Assembly: GCA_964538455.1 (NCBI GenBank)
Contig: CAZIDZ010000005.1
Span: 1 to 64,000 of the forward strand
Source: JAZDLX01 sp964538455
Lineage (GTDB): Bacteria; Electryoneota; Electryoneia; Electryoneales; Electryoneaceae
Direction of reading: 5' to 3'
Length of the DNA stretch: 64,000 bases
Positions within the stretch are counted from its first letter, which is position 1; each line of letters opens with the position of its first letter. Below the pieces are notes generated by a model. It was given only the letters and a program-made list of their open reading frames with translations. It did no database searches and had not been told where the DNA came from. The translations under genes and the position numbers were made by a program. Of this stretch, positions 23,362-31,900 are shown piece by piece.

Positions 23362-24621
23362 ATGTTGCTCAACTATTTGAAGATGACATGGGCGGTCCTG
23401 ATGAGGCGGAAATTCTTCACGTTCGTCAGCCTGTTCGCGGTCACCTTCACGCTGGGGGTGCTGCTCACCGTAACCGCGATCTTCGATTACGTGTTTGTCA
23501 GCTCGCCGCCTGATGTTCACGGAGATCGCACCGTAGGGATTTACCGGGTTACGGCCGAATACAAGCGTGAGCAGGGCGGCACCGGCATCACCTCGGGGGG
23601 GCCCAGTTTTCACCTGGCCGGGGAACTTCTTCCCGGTCTGCCCGGTGTGGAGCGGTATTCCATTCATAAGATTGCATGGAAGGCTCAGGCTTTTTTCAAT
23701 AACCGTCGTGCGGATCTGTTCGTGAAATACACAGATGCCAAATACTGGCAAGTGATGCAGTTCAACTTTCTCGAGGGGCGGCCGTTTACTCAGGATGAGT
23801 TTGATTCCGCAACTCCGGTGGCTGTGATCAACCGGGCCGTCCGCGAAAAGTACTTTGGCAGTGAATCCGTTGTCGGTCAAACGGTAGAGATCGACGGAAA
23901 GCGAATCCGCATTGTTGGAGTGGTCGAGGATGTTCCTGTTCTTCGCATTGTTACCACTTTTTCCGAAGTCTATCTGCCCTACACATTGCTAACGGATTAT
24001 GATCAGCCACGCGAAGTGGTCGGGATGTGGGAGGCGACAATTCGAGCGAACTCCAGGAGTGACATCCCGTTGATTCGGGAGGAGTTCACCAGGCGGTTGA
24101 GCGAATACGCAGCGGCAAATCCCAACTTCACGAAAATTGTGACCCGTCCGGAAACGGTCGTCGATATGTTTGCCAGGATGATATTGAGCCTGGGTAAATC
24201 GACAGAGAGCATGACGGGATGGATGAATCTGCTGTTCGCTGGATTTGCTGTCATGTTCATGATTCTGCCAGCGGTCAACCTGGTCAATCTGAACACCAGC
24301 CGTATCCTTGAACGCTCTGGAGAAATTGGTGTACGGAAGGCTTTTGGCGCGTCCTCGCTGACGCTTGTCGGTCAGTTTCTCGCCGAGAACATCTTTCTGA
24401 CAATTGCCGGAGGAATTCTCGGACTTGCCTTTGCGTATCTGCTCCTCAGCATTGTTGTCGACGCTGGATTGATTCCTTATGGGACATTCAGCATTAACTA
24501 CCGCGTCCTCCTTGTGGGCGTTCTTGCGGTGTTTGTGTTTGGTTTGTTGTCCGGAGTTCTACCTGCCTGGAGGATGTCGCGGATGCATCCGGTTGATGCT
24601 CTGAAGGGAGGTGTCCTGTGA
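23362..24621 (+). CDS. FtsX/MacB-like ABC permease, first of two
   Basis: A 419-residue permease. The ATG at 23362 follows AAGGAG; a longer reading from 23290 overlaps the ATPase gene and is rejected. Topology is one N-terminal helix (residues about 20-42, FVSLFAVTFTLGVLLTVTAI), a periplasmic MacB-type core domain of about 240 residues (GRPFTQDEFDSATPVAVINR, VGQTVEIDGKRIRIVGVVED), and three C-terminal helices of the FtsX domain. The family motif ILERSGEIGVRKAFGAS lies at the start of that domain. It is paired with a second permease that overlaps it by 4 nt, so the transporter is probably a heterodimer, unlike MacB itself, which is a homodimer with fused ATPase. Similar split MacB systems are common in FCB bacteria. 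Confidence 0.9.
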   Translation: MLLNYLKMTWAVLMRRKFFTFVSLFAVTFTLGVLLTVTAIFDYVFVSSPPDVHGDRTVGIYRVTAEYKREQGGTGITSGGPSFHLAGELLPGLPGVERYSIHKIAWKAQAFFNNRRADLFVKYTDAKYWQVMQFNFLEGRPFTQDEFDSATPVAVINRAVREKYFGSESVVGQTVEIDGKRIRIVGVVEDVPVLRIVTTFSEVYLPYTLLTDYDQPREVVGMWEATIRANSRSDIPLIREEFTRRLSEYAAANPNFTKIVTRPETVVDMFARMILSLGKSTESMTGWMNLLFAGFAVMFMILPAVNLVNLNTSRILERSGEIGVRKAFGASSLTLVGQFLAENIFLTIAGGILGLAFAYLLLSIVVDAGLIPYGTFSINYRVLLVGVLAVFVFGLLSGVLPAWRMSRMHPVDALKGGVL

Positions 24622-25814
24622 TTCGTCACTTGTGGAGATTGTTCTGGGTTAGGCGCCGCGTCAACGGGATGCTTCTCGTGGAGGTCGTGCTTTCATTCAT
24701 CGTGCTCTTCGCAGTCGTCTACCTGGTGATGGGCAGCATTCAGCGATGGAACCTCCCGACCGGATTTGACTATCACGACCGGTACGTGGTGTATTTGGAT
24801 TGGATGCGTGGCGAAGAAGCGGATAAAGAGCAAGCTCGAGATATGCTTGAGCGCGGTGTTCGAATGATCCGCGAAGCGAAGGCCATGCCGGGCGTGATTG
24901 CCGTGGGGACGATGGATCCGCCCGTGTATGGAATTGGATACAGTTATACGCGTTTGGAATACGGCGGTCGCAAACTCAATTGCGAGTTCGCCCGAGCCGA
25001 TGTCGGATTGAAGGATGTCTTCGATATCCCCGTCATAAGCGGACGTTGGTTTGAGGCCTCCGACGACGCACTTGATTGGCGGCCCGTCGTTATCACTCGT
25101 AAAACAGCGGAGGAGCTGTTTGGCGACGAAGATCCGCTTGGTGAATCCGTTGACGAAAAAGGTACCATGCGTGTCGTCGGGGTTATCGAAGGATTTCGAC
25201 CACATGGCGAGTTGGCCGGCCGTCGACCGGTGTTTTTCCTTTACCAGAGAACCGTCCCGCGTCAAGAATATGTCAAACCTCTCGCGGCATTGGTCCTGCA
25301 CGCTGATTCAGGCGTTCCGGCGAATTTTGAACATGACTTGCTGAGGAGAATGCAGGCGATAGCTCCGGATTGGTCGATCACTGTGAACTCCCTGGAGAAC
25401 ATGCGCACTTCATCCATGCGGTTGGCGTTGATGCCCATTGCGATTGTCACCATTATCGCCGCATTTCTCCTCATTATGGTGGTTCTTGGGATGGTCGGGG
25501 TGTTCTGGCAAGCGGTGATCAGCCGTGTCGAAGAATTGGGACTGCGTCGGGCTTTCGGAGGAACTCGGACACTGGTACGCTGGCAAATCCTGGGGGAGGT
25601 GATTGTGCTGACCCTCAGCGGGGCGATCCTGGCTTCTCTTCTGATTATTCAAGTACCGTTGCTCGGAGTGATTCCGGGAATGAATTTTAACAGCGTGGTT
25701 CCGGCGATGATTCTCACGGTATTATTCATGTTGTTGCTTGCTGTGGGCAGTGGGCTTTATCCGGCATGGCTGGCCTCGCGCGTTGAGCCGGCGGAAGCAC
25801 TTCACTACGAATAA
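24618..25814 (+). CDS. FtsX/MacB-like ABC permease, second of two
   Basis: A 398-residue permease starting at a GTG that overlaps the stop of the first permease by 4 nt. Layout matches its neighbour: an N-terminal helix (LLVEVVLSFIVLFAVVYLVM), a periplasmic core domain with ALDWRPVVITRKTAEELFGD and RVVGVIEGF, and three C-terminal helices. The FtsX motif is VISRVEELGLRRAFGGTRT. The periplasmic domain is shorter and diverged, so the two are paralogues rather than a recent duplication. Together with the adaptor and ATPase it forms a complete MacAB-like pump apart from the outer-membrane channel. Confidence 0.9.
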   Translation: MIRHLWRLFWVRRRVNGMLLVEVVLSFIVLFAVVYLVMGSIQRWNLPTGFDYHDRYVVYLDWMRGEEADKEQARDMLERGVRMIREAKAMPGVIAVGTMDPPVYGIGYSYTRLEYGGRKLNCEFARADVGLKDVFDIPVISGRWFEASDDALDWRPVVITRKTAEELFGDEDPLGESVDEKGTMRVVGVIEGFRPHGELAGRRPVFFLYQRTVPRQEYVKPLAALVLHADSGVPANFEHDLLRRMQAIAPDWSITVNSLENMRTSSMRLALMPIAIVTIIAAFLLIMVVLGMVGVFWQAVISRVEELGLRRAFGGTRTLVRWQILGEVIVLTLSGAILASLLIIQVPLLGVIPGMNFNSVVPAMILTVLFMLLLAVGSGLYPAWLASRVEPAEALHYE

Positions 25815-25883
25815 CCTGATAGAAGTAGGGATTTGACGATCCTCAAAGTACCTTTTGGCAGGGGAAAACCCAGCGGGGCAGGC

Positions 25884-27269
25884 ATGGCAGTACGCCGGAT
25901 AATGGTTGTTGATGACGACAAAGCTGTCGTCACCTCCTTGACGCTGTTGTTGAAGCAAAATGGGTATGCTGTTCATCAGGCTTTTTCGCCGAGGGATGCT
26001 CTTCATTTATTGAAGAGTGAAGTTGAGGTGGATCTCGTTCTGCAGGATATGAACTTCTCGCGCAGCACTTCCGGGGAGGAGGGAATGCGCTTGCTGAACG
26101 AGATCCACCGTTTGCAGCCCTTGCTTCCTGTCATCCTGATGACAGCGTGGGGCACGGTGCAGCTTGCCGTAGAGGGGATGCGTTCGGGAGCCGCCGATTT
26201 CATCACCAAGCCCTGGTCACACCAGCAGGTTCTGCAGGCAGTCACAACCGTTTTGGATCTCGCCAACGCCCGCCAACAGGAAATTTCCAGAATCGTTGGC
26301 CGGAAAGAGCTTGATGCGAAGTGGGATTTTTCGAGGATCATCGGCTCGGATCCCACGCTGCTGCGGGTGCTCGAGGTCGTCGGACGTGTCGCGGATACGG
26401 ATGCACCGGTTCTGGTCACTGGCGAAAGCGGGACGGGAAAAGAGCTGGTGGCAGACGCTATTTGGCGAAACAGCTCACGAAAATCAATGCCATTCGTCAA
26501 GGTGAACCTCGGCGGAATCCCCACCTCTTTGTTTGAAAGTGAAATGTTCGGCCATGTCGCAGGTGCGTTTACCGATGCGAAAAACGTCCGAATCGGCAGA
26601 TTTGAATCCGCGAACAGCGGGACATTGTTCCTTGATGAGATTGGAGATCTTGCTCCTGCAAGCCAGGTGAAACTCCTTCGTGTGCTGCAGGATCGAACGT
26701 TTGAAAAAGTCGGCTCATCCAGGAGTCAGACAGTCGATGTTCGCCTGATCACTGCGACCAACCGGAGCCTTCAGGAGTCTATCGAAAAGGGTGAGTTTCG
26801 AGAGGACCTGTTGTACCGGATTAACCTGATCAGCGTGAATCTTCCCGCCTTGCGAGAGCGGAAAGACGATATTCCCCTGCTCGCCGAATTCTTTCTTGAA
26901 GAATTGACAGCACGCTACAATCGCCAAGGGATGACATTGGATTCCGAAGCGATCGAGTGGCTCCGTTCCCGTCCTTGGCCCGGCAACATCCGGCAACTCA
27001 GTCAGTTAATCGAACGAACGGTCCTCTTGGCATCAACATCTCACCTCTCGGCTGCCGTGCTTTCACTGGCCGAGGGTATGCAGCCCGAGGAAACCGCGCG
27101 GAGTCCTTTGGCTACTCCCGGTGTGGATACCCTGCAGGATGTGGAGATCAAGATGATCCATCGAACGCTTGAGTATTTCAGCGGCAATGTCACCCTGGCT
27201 GCGCGTTCGCTTGGGATCAGTCGATCATCACTTTACCGGAAGCTGGAGAAACACAGGATGGATTCGTGA
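25884..27269 (+). CDS. NtrC-family response regulator with GAFTDA variant loop
   Basis: A 461-residue activator starting MAVRRIMVVDDDKAV; an upstream in-frame TTG (25833) would add 17 non-conserved residues and its GGGA sits too close to be a good ribosome site. The receiver domain has Asp in VLQDMNFSRS and Lys in FITKPW. The AAA+ domain has Walker A GESGTGKE and Walker B GTLFLDEIGDL, but the sigma-54 contact loop reads GAFTDA instead of GAFTGA. I recall this variant from regulators of ABC-export operons in Bacteroidetes-type genomes, so it may be functional. The C-terminus has a Fis-type HTH (LAARSLGISRSSLYRKLEKH). The kinase gene overlaps by 4 nt. Control of the export operon, including itself, is likely. 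Confidence 0.92.
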   Translation: MAVRRIMVVDDDKAVVTSLTLLLKQNGYAVHQAFSPRDALHLLKSEVEVDLVLQDMNFSRSTSGEEGMRLLNEIHRLQPLLPVILMTAWGTVQLAVEGMRSGAADFITKPWSHQQVLQAVTTVLDLANARQQEISRIVGRKELDAKWDFSRIIGSDPTLLRVLEVVGRVADTDAPVLVTGESGTGKELVADAIWRNSSRKSMPFVKVNLGGIPTSLFESEMFGHVAGAFTDAKNVRIGRFESANSGTLFLDEIGDLAPASQVKLLRVLQDRTFEKVGSSRSQTVDVRLITATNRSLQESIEKGEFREDLLYRINLISVNLPALRERKDDIPLLAEFFLEELTARYNRQGMTLDSEAIEWLRSRPWPGNIRQLSQLIERTVLLASTSHLSAAVLSLAEGMQPEETARSPLATPGVDTLQDVEIKMIHRTLEYFSGNVTLAARSLGISRSSLYRKLEKHRMDS

Positions 27270-28594
27270 AAATCGGATCGCGCCTGACCATCTACCTCGT
27301 TTTTCTCCACCTCGTCTTCATGACCCTGGCTGTATTTGCGTTGTGGGAGAAGCATCGGGCCTGGATCGCGGTTGTAGAGGCCGTGTTGGTCGCCACATTG
27401 ATCATTGGGTATTGGCTTGTCAGGCAGCTTATGCGAGTTGACGAACTTGCGGACATTGGCGGTGAATTCATTCAGGAAGGTGATTTCTCGCACTATTTCA
27501 AAGAATCTGGACAGCCCGAAATCAACCACCTCGTCAGGATCTTCAACAAGATGGTGGAAATCCTACGCTCGGAACGATTGCTTAAACTTGAACAGCAAAA
27601 GCTGCTTGAACAAGTAATCCACGCTTCACCCAGTGGTATCCTGACTCTCGATCTCGATGGGAAAATCGATACGATCAATCCGGCAGCAGCATCGCTTCTC
27701 GGCGTGGAGTTGGAAGACGCCGCGAGCAAGAGTCTCGATGAAATCCCGGGAATCCTCGCCTTGCAACTTGCTGGACTTCCGGAAGGGGATACGACCATTG
27801 TGACGTTGCCGGGTCCACGAAAAATTCGTTGTGAACATGGTGGATTCTTCGAGAGCGGTTTTCGCCGCAGTCTGTATCTGATGTTGGATCTTACACGCGA
27901 ATTCTGGACAACCGAAAAACGAGTCTACGAACGGGTTATCCGCACCTTCTCCCACGAGGTCAACAACACAGTCGGGGCTGTCAATTCGATTCTCCGCTCC
28001 TGTCTTGGATTCAGCGAACAGCTTACAGAAAAGGATCGTCCTGATTATGAGGAAGCGTTGAATGTCGCAATCGATCGATCTGACAACTTGAATGAATTCA
28101 TGAGAGGGTACGCTTCCATCATCCGCCTGCCGTCGCCAGTGCGCTCATCGATTTCACTTCCGGAACTGCTACGCAAGCTCAAGGTGTTGCTGGAGCCGGA
28201 GTGCAGCCAACGAGACATTCGACTTGAACTTGAGATCGACAATCAAGTCCCGCAGGTTCAAATGGATTATGCCCAGACGGAGCAGGCATTGATGAATGTG
28301 GTTCGCAATTCCATCGATGCAATCGGCGAGAATGGCAAAATCCTGCTTCAATTGCATGAACTATCAAATGGTATTCAGGAAGTTGTCGTGCTTGACAACG
28401 GGCCGGGATTGAGGCCAGAAATTCGAGACGACCTGTTTACTCCATTCGTCACCAGCAAGGAAAACGGCCAGGGATTGGGCCTTGTGCTGGTCAAGGAGGT
28501 GATGACCCGTCACGGTTTGGACTTTACCCTAATAACGGGGCCGGATGGGCTCACCCGGTTCACATTCCGCATCGATCCCGGCGATCAACCCTGA
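27266..28594 (+). CDS. Membrane sensor histidine kinase (PAS, HATPase)
   Basis: A 442-residue kinase whose GTG overlaps the regulator stop by 4 nt. Two membrane helices at residues about 8-28 and 31-52 are joined by a very short loop, so there is no real periplasmic sensor; it probably senses the membrane or the transporter. A HAMP-like linker, a PAS domain (residues about 115-200, ASPSGILTLDLDGKIDTINP) and a transmitter follow. The H-box is atypical: FSHEVNNTVGAVNSIL instead of the HE-(L/M)RNPL form, typical of NtrY-like kinases. The ATP-binding boxes are NVVRNSIDAI, DNGPGLRP and GQGLGLVLV. Intramembrane kinases coupled to MacB-like transporters often detect envelope-active compounds; that role is inferred. 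Confidence 0.9.
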   Translation: MKIGSRLTIYLVFLHLVFMTLAVFALWEKHRAWIAVVEAVLVATLIIGYWLVRQLMRVDELADIGGEFIQEGDFSHYFKESGQPEINHLVRIFNKMVEILRSERLLKLEQQKLLEQVIHASPSGILTLDLDGKIDTINPAAASLLGVELEDAASKSLDEIPGILALQLAGLPEGDTTIVTLPGPRKIRCEHGGFFESGFRRSLYLMLDLTREFWTTEKRVYERVIRTFSHEVNNTVGAVNSILRSCLGFSEQLTEKDRPDYEEALNVAIDRSDNLNEFMRGYASIIRLPSPVRSSISLPELLRKLKVLLEPECSQRDIRLELEIDNQVPQVQMDYAQTEQALMNVVRNSIDAIGENGKILLQLHELSNGIQEVVVLDNGPGLRPEIRDDLFTPFVTSKENGQGLGLVLVKEVMTRHGLDFTLITGPDGLTRFTFRIDPGDQP

Positions 28595-28999
28595 TATTCA
28601 AAACGGCAAACATCTTTGCTGTAATCTCTTGGTTATTAAGGGCGGTTTCGGCCTCCAAGAGACAGAATCATGTATTCCTGTTGGCAGGTTCATCCCGCAA
28701 CTGGAATCATAAATCTCAAATACTAATTGAGATACAAACGACCGATCACCACTCGGCAAGTAGGCTTTTCACGATAATCGGCCAGCCGTCGGGGGATGGG
28801 TATTTGGTGATTTTCACATTCTACTTGCCCATTTCGCTGAGGCAATACATCTTGAAGAATCTTTGCGTGGTTTCCTGCACGTGACGCTGCCGGCTTCCAA
28901 AGTTGACACTCCTGCTTCAGCAGCGTCAAATCTCTGATCTGAACGCTTGATTGCACTTCCAACATTCCTTGCATTTCGACCCGCAATGTGGAGGTCGCT
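28595..28999. other. 405-bp intergenic region with two inverted repeats
   Basis: No gene is seen between the kinase and the large T9SS protein. A hairpin near the start (CTCTTGG 28626-28632 with CCAAGAG 28655-28661, extended by CTGT/ACAG after a 3-nt bulge) may end the kinase transcript, although no T-run follows. A second inverted repeat, TGACGCTGC (28882-28890) with GCAGCGTCA (28920-28928), lies in the probable leader of the next gene. GGAGG (28990-28994) is the ribosome site of that gene. Confidence 0.45.
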
Positions 29000-31900
29000 A
29001 TGGGAGCATTCGTTCGACGGATTTCGCCAGCCCTCGTTCTCTTCTTCGTGGTCTTCCTTTTTCCCGCAACAGTCCAAGCCACACCACCCGCAGCCGTCAC
29101 CCTGTCAACACCTGAACTCGCTGAACCTCATTCGCTCACATTGAACTGGACTGCCAGCGACGACGCCGGGTTCCAGGAATACCGGTTGTACAGGTCCACG
29201 AGTGCGGGTGTGGACACGAACGATGTGCTGATCACAACCGAATCCTCGCCGGGAACCACCAGCTTCACCGATGATACACTTCGCATCAAGAGTACGTACT
29301 ACTACAAGATTTATGTCGTCAATACGTTGGGTGAGGTGAGCGCGGGGAGCAATGAAGTTTCGCGGACGACGAGCGGTAACAGCTACCCCTTCTTCGACGA
29401 TATGGAGAGCGGGGACGCGAACTGGATTACGTCCACGGGAACATGGGAACTAACGGATGAAGATGCTTACTCCGGGACGTATAGTTTCACGGACAGTCCG
29501 GGACTTCCTTACCAGAGCAACGCCGACAACAAGCTGGTGATGGCAATCTCGTTGACCGGGAATGACATCCGGATGCCTGTACTCTCGTTCTATCACAAAT
29601 TCAACTTCCAGGCGAACGTGGATCAGGGTCTGCTGGAAATATCTACGGATGGTGGAAATTCCTATTTCATTGCATACAGCACGACAGGTTTCAGTAGTTC
29701 AAACTGGGCGTTCGACAATATTGACCTGACTCCCTACCTGGGGCAGGAAATCTACATTCGATTTCGTGTGAAAACAGACGGCTCGACCAATTCAGACGGC
29801 TGGCATATCGACGATGTCCGTATCGACGAAAGCGAAATGACAACAGACATCCCCTTCCCTTTCACAGAAGATTTTAGCGACTCCGCGAGGAGCGACAGCC
29901 TTTGGCAAACCTCCTGCTGGGGATGGACTTCCGGTGAGTACATGCACTCAAGGCCGAACGGAAACTATCATGAGGACTACTATTACCTGACGTACACCTG
30001 GCTCACAACCGCGGCCAACATAGATCTCGCCGGAACAGTCAGCCCGATCCTGGTTTTCAAACAGTATCGCTATGATACCCGCAACAATTTTCTTGTCCAG
30101 CTTTCCGCGGATAATGGAGCAACCTACACGACAATCGCTTCTTATGATGGGAATACCGGGTGGACGACCAGCCAGGTGAGCATCGCTTCGTACGCCGGAT
30201 TGAAAGTCAGGCTGCGGTTCTACGTCAATGGACAGTACTCCAATGCCTATTGGCTGATCGATAATATTCGAATTACGGAAGAACCGACGGATGTTGTCAT
30301 TGCCTCAGCCGTGAATCAAGGGAGGCATGGCGTGCAACTCTCCTGGTCCCAAAACACGGACGGCGATTTTCAGAGGTATGAGATTTACCGCTCGACCAGC
30401 AGCGGGATATCACGGTCGGGAAGTCCGTATGCTATAATCACCAGCAGCAGCACAACGTCGCTTCTGGATTCCCTGCTGACCTACCAGAACACACGCTACT
30501 ACTACCGGATCTTCGTCGTCGATACGACGGGGGATTACAGCTACGGCAGCAATGAGGTATCCGTACTGACCCCGACCTGGCCGGCCGCAGCCAGCTATCC
30601 ATTCTTTGATGATATGGAAAGTGGGGCGGGCTATTTTGCGGAGGACCAACCATGGAGCATTACGGCTGAGGATTCGGATACTACGGCGCGAAGCGGCCTG
30701 CATTGCTGGAGTGACAGTCCCAACGGACCCTACGGAGCGAGTACCTCACGAAGCCTGTATCTGCCTGTTTCCCTGGGCGGTGCAGCCGCGCACAGGCCGA
30801 TGCTGACCTTTATGCAGAAATACAGCTTCCAACAGAACTACGATCACGGGCTCGTGGAGATTTCCACGAATAACGGTTCATCCTTCTTCATCGCGTACTC
30901 GATCACCGGGTTCAGCGAGGGGTGGGAGCCGGTGGAGGTCGACCTAACGCCGTATGTCGGACAGTCCATTCTGCTGCGATTCAGAATTGTCTCCAACGAA
31001 GATACCAATTCGGACGGCTGGTACGTCGACGATATCCGGATCGACGAGGATCCAGTCTCGGCGGTCGAGCCGTTCCCGTTCTTCGAAGACTTCAACGATG
31101 CTGTGCGCAGTGATAGCATTTGGATCAATTCGACGTGGGGACTCGCAAGTTCAGGACATGACGGCAGCACGTACATGCATTCACGCCCGGCAGGGAACTA
31201 CCATAACGACTATTACTACCTGACCTACACGTGGATCAGCACCGCAGGCTCGATCGATCTGTCTGGAACGACAAGCCCCATCCTGACCTTCTGGCAAGCA
31301 CGAAACGACATTCGCAATAACTTTTTACTCCAGGTCTCGTCTGACAACGGTGCGACCTACGAGACTGTGGGCACGTATGATGGAAGCACGGGTTGGACGC
31401 GGAATCAAATCAGTCTTGCCAACTACGCGGGGAAGACGATTCGGCTGAGATTCTATCTGAATGGGTCGTATTGGGATGGCTACTGGCTGATCGACGATAT
31501 CGCCATCACCGAAGAACCGCTTGATGTCGTAATGAACCAGCCTGAAACGGTTGGCCGTCATGACGTCGTGCTCTCTTGGTCAAAAAACGAGGAAGGTGAT
31601 TTCAAGCAATACGAGTTGTACAAGTCAACTTCTTCCGGTGTTTCGAGGAGTGGATCGCCGCTTCAGACGTACATCGATCCGAACCAAGTCTCCTATCACG
31701 ACGAACAGCTGGTCTATCCTAATCAAACGTACTACTATCGCGCTTTCGTTGTTGACACCTCGGGGAATGTCAGCTACGGAAGCAACGAGATCTCAGTCCG
31801 CACGCCGGGGCTTCCTGAAGCTAACTCGTACCCGTTCTTCGACGATATGGAACATGGGCCTGACGCATATGCGGAGGAGTTACCCTGGAAGATCACCGAG

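Noticed and set aside
28680..28704. TTGGCAGGTTCATCCCGCAA as a sigma-54 promoter for the large T9SS gene
   Set aside because: The GG and GC are 12 nt apart instead of 10, which abolishes the -24/-12 geometry.
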